From assembly GCA_024233005.1 (NCBI GenBank), contig JACKQE010000002.1, positions 1 to 64,000 of the forward strand: DNA of 64,000 nucleotides, given 5' to 3'. Of this stretch, positions 1 to 7,692 are shown piece by piece. Under the pieces are notes generated by a model that saw only the letters and a list, made by a program, of their open reading frames with translations, had not been told where the DNA came from and searched no databases. Both the position numbers and the translations under genes were made by a program. The DNA is from Akkermansiaceae bacterium. Its GTDB lineage: Bacteria > Verrucomicrobiota > Verrucomicrobiia > Verrucomicrobiales > DEV007. Every line of letters begins with the position of its first letter. Position 1 is the first letter of the stretch.

Positions 1-514
1 TGGGACCGATGAAGAGATCATTCACCGCGCACAGGCTGAGCCCGGTGTTGAGCCGGGCTTCCGCCATCGTGACCTCGCGGAGGGGGCGCCCACCGCGGAG
101 CACCTCCGGGATCACCTTTTCCAGATGGGGCACCTGAAAGGGGAGCAGCTGCCCGTCCCACCGTGCCGGATCGGGATTCACCCCGAGCAACGGCTGTCCC
201 TGGAGGTATTTCAGCGTGTTGGCCACCAGCCCGTCCTGGCCGAGGGCCACCACGATGTCCTGCGCTCCAAAAACAAAGTTCGGCAAAAACGAGCGTGGCA
301 CCACCTGAACGCGTCCCAACCGGCCCAGCACCTGCCGCGCCCGGGCAATCGCTTCCTGGTAGGCGTCGTCTTCGCGCTCGTAGTCATCGAAATCCCCGCC
401 GAGGCGGCTGACATAGAATTCGGCCTGCGCCTTCGTCGCAAATTTCGTCTTGAGATCCGCCAGGCGCGTCGCCCGCACGACGAGGACGATCTTCGTTTCC
501 GTGAGCCGATCCAT
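1..514 (-). CDS. NAD kinase-like protein (C-terminus beyond window)
   Basis: Read on the minus strand from an ATG at 514, the frame stays open for 171 codons to the window edge, so the C-terminal part is missing. The N-terminal half has an alternating hydrophobic strand (TKIVLVVRATRL). It is followed by ALGQDGLVANTLKYLQGQPL and then LLGVNPDPARWDG. This is the layout of the NAD kinase/diacylglycerol kinase fold, where the usual GGDGT loop is followed by a GVN strand. AVNDLFIGP near the edge matches the NAD kinase ALNE/ALND block. The diagnostic loop reads GQDGL rather than GGDGT, so the phosphoacceptor may not be NAD. Databases often label such proteins 'sugar kinase'. It starts 6 bases after the SPFH gene stop, so the two are almost certainly co-transcribed. 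Confidence 0.75.
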   Translation of the reverse strand, partial: MDRLTETKIVLVVRATRLADLKTKFATKAQAEFYVSRLGGDFDDYEREDDAYQEAIARARQVLGRLGRVQVVPRSFLPNFVFGAQDIVVALGQDGLVANTLKYLQGQPLLGVNPDPARWDGQLLPFQVPHLEKVIPEVLRGGRPLREVTMAEARLNTGLSLCAVNDLFIGP

Positions 515-520
515 GGGGCG

Positions 521-1546
521 TCACTTTCTTGGGGACGGACGGTCGAGGAGTTCGCTGAGGAGTTCCGGGGAGATGTTCAGATTGCCGATCTTCTCCGCTT
601 TGGCGGCCAGTTCCTGAAAGGCAAAGGCGATCAACTGCTGGGGTTTCATTCCCGTGGTGGCGAGGGCCTGAAGGACCTGAGGGTCCGCGCTGGCCAGCGC
701 CTGCATGGTGGTGGAGATGCCATAGGCGCGGGTGTCGGATTCCGACCTCGCATTACCGGCGGCCAGCGCGACGAGCTTCTGGCGTTCCTCCTCCAGGCCG
801 ATGTTGGTTTCGAGTTGGGCGCGCTCGAGTTCGGCCTGCTTTTCCTGCACGGCCTTTTCCGCCTCCATCTGGGTCTCGCGGATCTGCCTTTTTTTGTTCT
901 CCACCGCGATCTCGGTGTTCAGTTCGTTTTCTTTGATCGCGCGCTCCTGTTCCACGGCGGCATTGCGGCGCATGAAGATGGCCTCATCGGCCCCCTTGAG
1001 CAGAAGCTCCCGGGTTTCCGCCTCGAGTGCCCGCGCCGTTTCCGGGGTCGGCTTGATGGCGAGGAGGGAAAGGCCCAGCACCTCGAGCCCGAGGGCGGTG
1101 AGCTCGGGAAGCGTGGCGAGCTGGGTCCGGATCGCCCTGACGAGTGCTTCCGAGGCGCGCAGAGCCTGCCGGAGCGGGAGTTTCTCGATTTCGGCCCGCG
1201 CCAGCACGTGGACGAGATGGATGACCCGTTGCGGGAGTTTCTCCGGATCCTCGGAGACATACCGCTGGCCGCCGGGATCGAGCGTGAAATTCATCAGGGC
1301 CGCCAGTTTCTGCGGCTCCGCAATGCGGAACGTCACCTGGCCCTGGAGGCTGACACTCTGGTAGTCCGCCGTTTGTTCCTCGAAGATGAAGGGCTCCTCC
1401 GTGCTCTCCATCGGCACGAGCACCAGTGAGGTGGTCGGTGAATAGTAGAAGAAAGAAATGCCGGCCCCTTCCCGGACGATCTTGCCGCCGCTGTATTGGA
1501 TCACGTGGGAGGTCGGGGGAATTTTGATGAACCGGATGCCGAACAT
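521..1546 (-). CDS. SPFH/band 7 domain protein
   Basis: A 341-residue protein of the stomatin/prohibitin/flotillin superfamily. The N-terminal ~180 residues carry the band-7 beta-rich pattern, for example QSVSLQGQVTFRIAEPQKL. They are followed by a long Glu/Lys/Arg-rich coiled coil (about 190-270; AAVEQERAIKENELNTEIAV). The C-terminus is Ala/Leu-rich and ends in SPELLSELLDR, the usual oligomerisation region. There is no obvious N-terminal membrane helix, so membrane attachment would be peripheral or through the hydrophobic band-7 face. The ATG at 1546 follows a C/T-rich tract with no Shine-Dalgarno sequence. The NAD-kinase-like gene follows immediately downstream, suggesting a two-gene module. 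SPFH proteins scaffold membrane microdomains; the role here is unknown. Confidence 0.85.
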   Translation of the reverse strand: MFGIRFIKIPPTSHVIQYSGGKIVREGAGISFFYYSPTTSLVLVPMESTEEPFIFEEQTADYQSVSLQGQVTFRIAEPQKLAALMNFTLDPGGQRYVSEDPEKLPQRVIHLVHVLARAEIEKLPLRQALRASEALVRAIRTQLATLPELTALGLEVLGLSLLAIKPTPETARALEAETRELLLKGADEAIFMRRNAAVEQERAIKENELNTEIAVENKKRQIRETQMEAEKAVQEKQAELERAQLETNIGLEEERQKLVALAAGNARSESDTRAYGISTTMQALASADPQVLQALATTGMKPQQLIAFAFQELAAKAEKIGNLNISPELLSELLDRPSPRK

Positions 1547-1831
1547 GGTGGTAGGGGAGTGTGAGGTTGGGCCGGACCAAGAAAATGGATCATCCGGAAG
1601 GATGCAAGCATCGAAACCAGAAACGGCTTACATTTGCCGGAGAATGCAAGCGCCGGGGCCGGAGGAAACCTCGCCGGAGCCGCCGACCCATGCGAATGGG
1701 AGAAGCTCAAACCGTGCCGGCCGCCGGATTTCTGAAGCACTGCTCCCGTCGGAAACGGCCACGGGATGTTTGTTGGACGGCCATCTGGAATGCCCTTAGG
1801 GTCCGGGCTGAATGCTGCAGACGCCCCGTCC
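1547..1831. other. Divergent intergenic region, no gene recognised
   Basis: 285 bases between the SPFH gene (leftwards) and the chromate transporter (rightwards). It must hold both promoters. Two similar short stretches (GGATGCAAGC near 1611 and GAATGCAAGC near 1643) are visible, but I could not make a convincing operator or hairpin from them. Short reading frames here have no recognisable product. Confidence 0.5.
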
Positions 1832-3175
1832 ATGATCCCTCCTCCAGCCTCCGAAAAACCTGCGTTGCCAACCTCCGGACCTGAATTTCCTTCCTTTGGC
1901 GAGGCCGTGGGGTTTTGGTGGAAATTGGGCTGCATCAGTTTCGGGGGACCGGCTGGCCAGATAGCGATCATGCACCGGGAGTTGGTGGACCGCCGCCGGT
2001 GGATTCGGGAACCGCATTTCCTCCATGCCTTGAATTTCTGCATGCTGCTGCCGGGGCCCGAGGCGCAGCAGCTCGCCACCTACCTCGGTTGGCGCCTGCA
2101 CGGCATCCGGGGCGGGCTCGCCGCGGGCGGGCTCTTTGTGTTCCCTTCGATGCTTCTCCTCCTCGGCCTGAGCTGGCTGTATCTGGAATGGGGGGAGGTG
2201 TTCTGGGTCCGGGGACTGTTCCACGGATTGACGGCCGCCGTGATCGCCATCGTCAGCGGTGCCGTGATCCGGATGGGGCGGCGGACCCTGAAATCTCCCG
2301 CTCTCTGGGGGCTGGCGCTGGGCGCCTTTCTCGCGATCGGGGTGTTCCACCTCCCTTTTGTGGGCATCATCGCCGGGGCGGCGCTGTCCGGTTGGCTCGG
2401 AGCGAGGTTCTGGCCGTCTCAGTTTCCTTCCGGGGATCGTCACGATGACGTCCTGGGCGGGTCTGCGGCGTCAGTGGTGCTGCCTCCCACGCCGGCCGCC
2501 AGCTGGGGGCGGACGGGGCGTCTGCTGGTGGTGGGTCTCACTCTCTGGTGGCTGCCCGTGCTGCTCGCCGGTCTGTGGCTGGGATGGGAAAGCACGGTGT
2601 TCCAGCAGGGCGTATTCTTCAGCAAGGCCGCGTTGGTGACCTTTGGGGGAGCCTACGCGGTGCTGCCTTACGTGGCCCAGCAGGCCGTGGAACATCACGG
2701 GTGGCTGACCCAGACCCAAATGATGGCCGGCCTGGGGCTGGCCGAAACCACCCCGGGGCCGCTGATCATGGTGCTGCAGTTTGTGGGCTTTGTTGGTGCC
2801 TGGCAGCATCCTGGAACCCTCCCTCCCGCTCTGGCGGGGGTCCTGGGAGGCTTGTTGACGACTTGGGTGACGTTCCTTCCCTGCTTTCTGTTTGTCTTTC
2901 TGGGCGGACCGCATGTGGAGTCGCTTCAGGCGCGACCCGGCATCAGCGCCGCGCTGAGAGGGATCACCGCGGCTGTCGTCGGGGTCATCCTCAATCTGGC
3001 CGTCTGGTTCACGTGGGCGGCCCTCCGTCCGGCGTCGGGTGGTTGGGATTTGATGGTCATCGGTCTCGCGCTGGCGGCTCTGGTGGCGTTGGAGCGATTC
3101 AAAATCGGCGTCATCCCAGTGATCGGGGGATGTGCGGTGGTCGGACTGCTTGGGAGGCTTGCCGGCCTGTCCTGA
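1832..3175 (+). CDS. chrA: Chromate efflux transporter, ChrA family
   Basis: A 447-residue polytopic membrane protein of the CHR family in its long, two-domain form. CHR proteins export chromate by proton exchange. The first CHR domain begins with SFGGPAGQIAIMHRELVDRR and contains LLPGPEAQQLATYLGW. The second, from about residue 270, contains FGGAYAVLPYVAQQAVE and ETTPGPLIMVLQFVGFVGAW. These FGG and PGP signatures are repeated once per half, as expected for ChrA. A Pro/Ser-rich linker lies between the halves. The start at 1832 (MIPPPASEK) is preferred over an in-frame upstream start at 1766, because the extra residues are not family-like. No chrB-type regulator is nearby. Substrate cannot be proven from sequence, since some members transport other oxyanions. 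Confidence 0.9.
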   Translation: MIPPPASEKPALPTSGPEFPSFGEAVGFWWKLGCISFGGPAGQIAIMHRELVDRRRWIREPHFLHALNFCMLLPGPEAQQLATYLGWRLHGIRGGLAAGGLFVFPSMLLLLGLSWLYLEWGEVFWVRGLFHGLTAAVIAIVSGAVIRMGRRTLKSPALWGLALGAFLAIGVFHLPFVGIIAGAALSGWLGARFWPSQFPSGDRHDDVLGGSAASVVLPPTPAASWGRTGRLLVVGLTLWWLPVLLAGLWLGWESTVFQQGVFFSKAALVTFGGAYAVLPYVAQQAVEHHGWLTQTQMMAGLGLAETTPGPLIMVLQFVGFVGAWQHPGTLPPALAGVLGGLLTTWVTFLPCFLFVFLGGPHVESLQARPGISAALRGITAAVVGVILNLAVWFTWAALRPASGGWDLMVIGLALAALVALERFKIGVIPVIGGCAVVGLLGRLAGLS

Positions 3176-3223
3176 TCGGAATTGGGCTTGCCGCCTCATG
3201 GGCTCTTTGATAGGTAATGCTCA

Positions 3224-5791
3224 ATGCGCGTGATCTGGTTATTCATCTTTGTGGCGGGCCAAGCCATTTCCGGCCTCATCGGCGCCGCCGCGGATGAAAA
3301 ATCCGGAGCGACGGACCCGGACCTGGCGCTTGTGGAGAAATGGCGTGGCGCCGCCGAGGCCGGGGAGCTGATGCTGGAGGATCGGAAATACGAGACCGAG
3401 ACCATCCGGCTGACCGCCAAGCTGGCTTCCATCGACCGTAGGCAAGCGGCCACCTTTTTCTGCCATGCCTGCGACCTGCTCGAAGCGGCCGCGCTGGCCA
3501 AGGGCTGGGAGGGGGCCAATGCGGGGAATGGATGGCTGACGCGATCGAACCTGCTCGGCGAGGTCATGAAGCAGGCTCCCCGACTCGACACCTTGTCCTT
3601 GATCCTCCGTCTGTATCAGGAAGACACCACCGGGAATCTGACCTTCACCGGTTGGTGGCAAACCACCAAGCTGGGCCAGCCGCTGATGGAAGAGTGGCTG
3701 AAGTCTGGAGGCACCGCATCCACCGTGGCCGGATGTGAGGGGATGCTGACTGCCCTTGCCGGGATCTCCGAGGAAACTCCCTCTCCGCTGCTTGGGGTGG
3801 CATTTTATGATTTCTGCAACCGGCTCAATCCGGCCTGGAGGAAAGAACTACTGGTCTGGCTGGAGCGCCCCACCTCCGCTGCTGCCGGGCCCGGACCGCT
3901 GGTGGAGGAACTCCGGGCCGGCGCTCTGCTTTTCTGCCTGACGGACAGCGCCATGCGGCTCGACCCGGAGGTCGGCTCGCTGGTGGCAGCGCTGGGTGGG
4001 TGGAAATCGGTGTGGCGGCATTACCGAGGGGTGATGGAATCCCCGGACAGCAACAGTCGGGTCCGTCTCGCGTTGGGACATCACTTGTGTTATGTGGCCG
4101 GAACACAGACTGATCCGGAAGTGGTGCGCCGCAGCGCGATCTGCGCCCTCGAGGCCCAGAGAATCCGGGGATGTGTTCATGGCTACCAATTCGCCTACAT
4201 CATGAGGCGGTTTGCCGAACTGCCGATCGACGATGTCTGGATCGCCGCGGCGCGGAATCATTACGAAGCCTGGACGGCCCGCTGTGAATTCACTCCCCGG
4301 ACGAAAGCTCCCGGGCTTGCCTACAGTCCGTGCGACTGGGCGTTGCACAACATGCTGCGACTCTCGGCCCGGGCCGGCCAGCGTGATTGGCTGGATGCCA
4401 TTTTTGAGGGGAACACCTACACGTTGACCAACGAGCCCTCGGCCCTGGTGGAGCTGGTGGTGGGAGGGCAGACCGACCTTGCCGTCACCTTCATGCAGGA
4501 GCATTGGCCGAAGATTCTGCATCCGGCGGAGACCCGTTTCGTCTGGGCAGAAGAAATCGCGGCGGGATTGCCGGCCTTCAAAGCTGCCTGCAAAGACGAA
4601 GGGCTGGCCTATTTGGCGGAGCTGATGTTGGTGGGGCTGCCCGATCCAAAACCGGCCGGACAGGCTGAAATGCCGGGGTTCAAACCCCACGATGCCCGCA
4701 TTCTGGAACTCGCGCAGCGGTTTCCCGCCATCCGCTTCACCGACGAGGCACTCAAGGACCGGTGCCTCCAGGAACTTGCCAAAACCATTCCCACCGTCCG
4801 GATCCTCGACTCCGTCTACCGAGAGTATGCCAACCGCAGTGTCCTGACCGACTGGGCTGCCAACACTGAGTATTATGAAGTTCAAACCGAGGTGCGTCCC
4901 TTCTCGGTCGGCCTGGGTTGGAAGGTCTGTCAAGGTGGGGTCGGTGAAGCGGTCAAAGTTTACGAAGAAGCTGTCCAGGCACCGCAGGAGCAGGATTACT
5001 ACAAGCGGTATTTCCTTCGCTCCCTCACGGAAGGAGTCTTCGATTGCCTGGAGTGGCGGTGGATTTCCCAGAAGGCGCTCCAACCCGGGATGGACACCCT
5101 GCTTCCCTTGCTGGATGTCATCGTGAGCCAGACCCCGGTGTCCCAGACCGACCGCCAATTGGGCGATGTGGTGGCATTGCGGCTCATCCACCACCATGCC
5201 AACCAGGATGCCAAAGGCGCCGAAGCCTGGCGGAAGCAATTGCCCTCCGCTGTGGCCAAGGCCTGCGAAAACAAGCTCTCCGGGGCTCTGCTGTGGAAAT
5301 GGGTCCAGGCTTGGAGTGGTGGCAAACAAAACCGGAGAGCCGATGCCACCCGGCGCATGGATCTATTGCTGTCCCTGCTCAGGGAGCCTTGGGTGTTGTC
5401 GAAATATGGTCCCGGAAAACCTCCGCCCAATCTTGTGTCGGAGGCCATTTCCAAGTCCGGTCTGTTCACTCCCGGCGAGTTCCTGCCGGAAGCTGGACGT
5501 CTTTGTGACGGATGTCCCCGCGGGGGACGCACGGCCATGGAATGCGCCGAATACGCGGCCGCCCATGGGTTCTTTCCGGAAAGCGCGACCTTTTACCGTC
5601 TGGCTGCGGAAGCCGCCACCAAAGATCCAACACTGCGGAACCTCCGTCGGCTGCGCCAGGCCGAGATGCTGGAACGCACCGGTGCAAAAGCGGAGGCTCA
5701 CGCGCTCTACACCACGCTAGCCAGCGAGTCGACTTTGTCGGCGGCGGTGCGGAATTCCGTGTCCCTCGGACTTGCCCGGGTGGGTCCGTGA
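3224..5791 (+). CDS. Large exported alpha-helical protein of unknown function
   Basis: 855 residues. The N-terminus has a signal-peptide shape: MRVIW, a hydrophobic core and a GAAADE cleavage region at about residue 24. The rest looks mostly helical, with many Leu/Ala/Trp pairs spaced like a TPR-type or alpha-solenoid protein. The C-terminal 90 residues (AECAEYAAAHGFF... then LRRLRQAEMLERTGAKAEAH) look like two TPR helix pairs. Cysteines are scattered and none forms a heme or metal motif. I do not recognise the family. It follows the chromate transporter by 48 bases but shows no functional link. A long antisense frame across it is a shadow: this strand has the signal peptide and sensible composition. 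Confidence 0.75.
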   Translation: MRVIWLFIFVAGQAISGLIGAAADEKSGATDPDLALVEKWRGAAEAGELMLEDRKYETETIRLTAKLASIDRRQAATFFCHACDLLEAAALAKGWEGANAGNGWLTRSNLLGEVMKQAPRLDTLSLILRLYQEDTTGNLTFTGWWQTTKLGQPLMEEWLKSGGTASTVAGCEGMLTALAGISEETPSPLLGVAFYDFCNRLNPAWRKELLVWLERPTSAAAGPGPLVEELRAGALLFCLTDSAMRLDPEVGSLVAALGGWKSVWRHYRGVMESPDSNSRVRLALGHHLCYVAGTQTDPEVVRRSAICALEAQRIRGCVHGYQFAYIMRRFAELPIDDVWIAAARNHYEAWTARCEFTPRTKAPGLAYSPCDWALHNMLRLSARAGQRDWLDAIFEGNTYTLTNEPSALVELVVGGQTDLAVTFMQEHWPKILHPAETRFVWAEEIAAGLPAFKAACKDEGLAYLAELMLVGLPDPKPAGQAEMPGFKPHDARILELAQRFPAIRFTDEALKDRCLQELAKTIPTVRILDSVYREYANRSVLTDWAANTEYYEVQTEVRPFSVGLGWKVCQGGVGEAVKVYEEAVQAPQEQDYYKRYFLRSLTEGVFDCLEWRWISQKALQPGMDTLLPLLDVIVSQTPVSQTDRQLGDVVALRLIHHHANQDAKGAEAWRKQLPSAVAKACENKLSGALLWKWVQAWSGGKQNRRADATRRMDLLLSLLREPWVLSKYGPGKPPPNLVSEAISKSGLFTPGEFLPEAGRLCDGCPRGGRTAMECAEYAAAHGFFPESATFYRLAAEAATKDPTLRNLRRLRQAEMLERTGAKAEAHALYTTLASESTLSAAVRNSVSLGLARVGP

Positions 5792-5828
5792 TCAGGCAAT
5801 TCTTCCGGACTGGGGACACCCCTTCCCG

Positions 5829-6296
5829 CTATGGCTTGGGAGGCGCCGGGATTCCTTTTTCAGCGGCTTTGGCGATCTGGCGGATGAATTCCTGATCCGC
5901 TTCCGAGAGCTTGGCCAGATCGTAGGAGACTTCTTTGCTGGTGGCGGGCATGAAGAATTTGACTTTACCCTCCAGGATGACCACGACGGGACCAGCCTCC
6001 CCTGGGGCAGGAGCGGCAAAGGCCATGAGTCTCCCCAGCATGGTTTGACCTTCGGCATTGGACCAGTTGCGCAACGGGGTCACGTAGATCCTCTGCAGGA
6101 TCCGGGGAGCGGGCTGGGTCACCGTGACCTGGGGCTGATCTCCACCGGTGTTCCGGGTGACGAACTTTTTGGGAGTGGCCGGAATGACGATCTGGGCGCG
6201 GGCGACCGTGGAAGCCATGATCAGCAGCAGACCCGCTATAGAGACGGTCATCACACGCCACAACAGGGAGGAATGGGTCCGAATGCCACCTTTCAT
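5829..6296 (-). CDS. Small exported protein with SHD1-like domain
   Basis: 155 residues. An N-terminal hydrophobic segment (VMTVSIAGLLLIMASTVARA) ends in an Ala-x-Ala cleavage site, so the protein is probably exported. The C-terminal half reads RNWSNAEGQTMLGRLMAF, then VVVILEGKVKFFMP, then YDLAKLSEADQEFIRQIA. This is the pattern of the SLA1 homology domain 1-like module common in PVC bacteria: a Trp in an 'R-x-W' start, a central beta hairpin, and a final 'LS-x-x-D-x-x-F/Y-I/L'. Such domains are thought to bind peptides or partner proteins. It is convergent with the 855-residue gene and divergent from the next gene. Confidence 0.65.
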   Translation of the reverse strand: MKGGIRTHSSLLWRVMTVSIAGLLLIMASTVARAQIVIPATPKKFVTRNTGGDQPQVTVTQPAPRILQRIYVTPLRNWSNAEGQTMLGRLMAFAAPAPGEAGPVVVILEGKVKFFMPATSKEVSYDLAKLSEADQEFIRQIAKAAEKGIPAPPKP

Positions 6297-6426
6297 CCCT
6301 CCAAAATGCCGGATCGTGACAACTTTGGCAAGTTCGTTCCCGGACGTCGGAGTGGAATTCCCGCTGGACGAAGCCTTGCTGCCGGAGCATGGTCACCGTT
6401 TACGGACCTTCAGTTTTCCATTTCCC

Positions 6427-6891
6427 ATGAGCACCGCCAAATCCATGACCGAAGAACAGATCGCCCAAGTCCGCCAGTGGGCTGCGGACGGCGCCACCCT
6501 CCAGGATATCCAGCAACGGCTCGTAGCCGATCTGGATATCCGGGTGACCTTTCTGGAAACCCGATTCCTGCTCGAAGACTTGAAAATTGAGTTGATCCCC
6601 GAGCCTGAACCCGAGGCCGAGGAGAAGGCCGAAACGGAAACGCCCGCCTCGCCGGTGGAGGAGGAGGACACTGCCGGCAAGATTGTCCTCAAAGTCGACG
6701 AATTGCAGCGCCCCGGCACGTTGGTGAGCGGCAAGGTCACCTTTGCCGGAGGACAGAAAGCCCAGTGGGCGCTTGATCAGTTCGGCCGCTTTTCGTTCCA
6801 GCCCGACGATCTTGATTTCCGGCCGGAGGAGGAGGAAATGGTCGAGTTCCAAAACCAGTTGAGCTTGTCCCTGCGTCGTCTGGGCTTCTGA
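6427..6891 (+). CDS. Hypothetical acidic protein
   Basis: 154 residues from the ATG at 6427, which follows a pyrimidine-rich tract (TTTTCCATTTCCC). A longer in-frame start at 6148 would run through the divergent promoter region and overlap the neighbouring gene, so it is rejected. Residues 1-55 are a compact helical segment (TEEQIAQVRQWAADGATLQD). It resembles a small helix-turn-helix. A Glu/Pro/Ala-rich linker of about 25 residues follows. A C-terminal domain of about 75 residues begins KIVLKVDELQRPGTLVSGKV. It looks beta-rich and ends in a helix. No signal peptide. I do not know the family; the layout suggests a small adaptor or regulator. Confidence 0.65.
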   Translation: MSTAKSMTEEQIAQVRQWAADGATLQDIQQRLVADLDIRVTFLETRFLLEDLKIELIPEPEPEAEEKAETETPASPVEEEDTAGKIVLKVDELQRPGTLVSGKVTFAGGQKAQWALDQFGRFSFQPDDLDFRPEEEEMVEFQNQLSLSLRRLGF

Positions 6892-6978
6892 AAATCCCTT
6901 GCGCCACTTTTTTTTGCTGATACGATCGGCACCCAAGTTTACCGGACTTGATCCTTCTCAATACCATTCCCCGTTTAC

Positions 6979-7599
6979 ATGAAAAAATACCTTGTTGAGT
7001 TCATCGGCACCTTCTTTCTGGTCTTTTCCGTGTGTTTTGCCGCCGTGATGCAGAACCATGCGATGGCGGCCTTTGGCATCGCTGCCACTTTGATGGTGAT
7101 GATTTATTCAGGAGGCCATATCTCCGGCGGCCATTACAATCCCGCGGTCAGCCTGGCCGCGATGCTGCGTGGCAAGCTCTCTTCGAAAGACTTCCCATTT
7201 TATGTCGTTGCCCAGATCCTCGGCGGGGTTGGTGCCGCCTTTCTGTCCAAGTATCTCGCCGGCGAGTCCAAGATCGAGGCCTTTGAACCCGAAGGCATCA
7301 CCCCGATGGTGGGGGAGTTTCTCTTCACCTTTGCTCTGGCTTGGGTCGTGCTCAATGTCGCCACCGCCAAAGGCACCGCCGGTAACTCCTTCTACGGACT
7401 CGCCATCGGCTCCACGGTGCTTGCCGGTGCCATTGCGGTCGGCAAGTTCTCCCTCGGCGTTTTCAATCCTGCGGTGGCTTTCGGCCTGGTGGTGATGGGC
7501 AAACTTGCGGTGGGGGCCATCGTGAAATACCTCGCGGTTCAACTCGCGGGCGGTGCGGTGGCCGGACTGGCCTTCAACTTCATCAATGGCAAGGACTGA
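6979..7599 (+). CDS. Aquaporin / MIP family channel
   Basis: 206 residues, short for the family but complete. It has six hydrophobic spans and both half-helix signatures: HYNPAVSLAAML in the first half and GVFNPAVAFGLVV in the second. N-terminal KYLVEFIGTFFLVF is the usual MIP start. The channel moves water or small neutral solutes across the inner membrane. Selectivity cannot be decided from what I can see. glpK lies 10 kb away, so a glycerol-facilitator operon is not indicated. The gene has its own terminator just downstream. Confidence 0.92.
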   Translation: MKKYLVEFIGTFFLVFSVCFAAVMQNHAMAAFGIAATLMVMIYSGGHISGGHYNPAVSLAAMLRGKLSSKDFPFYVVAQILGGVGAAFLSKYLAGESKIEAFEPEGITPMVGEFLFTFALAWVVLNVATAKGTAGNSFYGLAIGSTVLAGAIAVGKFSLGVFNPAVAFGLVVMGKLAVGAIVKYLAVQLAGGAVAGLAFNFINGKD

Positions 7600-7623
7600 G
7601 TCTTTTGCCGGAGACTGAATACC

Positions 7624-7657
7624 AGCCCGGACGGGGATTCCCAGTCCGGGCTTTTTT
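7624..7657 (+). terminator. Rho-independent terminator after aquaporin gene
   Basis: Perfect 9-bp stem AGCCCGGAC (7624-7632) and GTCCGGGCT (7644-7652) with an 11-base loop. The T run TTTTTT lies at 7652-7657. It sits 24 bases after the aquaporin stop, and the next gene reads towards it, so it separates convergent genes. Confidence 0.9.
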
Positions 7658-7692
7658 GTGCCTTGCCGGGCCGGTTTTTTTCGGCTGGCTTT

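Noticed and set aside
125..1429. Long plus-strand frame (434 residues) over the SPFH region
   Set aside because: It is antisense to the SPFH gene, whose coiled coil and band-7 pattern are clear; the plus-strand translation is His/Arg/Gly-rich and looks like nothing.
3848..5329. 493-residue minus-strand frame
   Set aside because: Antisense to the 855-residue exported protein gene; no signal peptide, no motifs, Gly/His/Pro-rich composition typical of a shadow.
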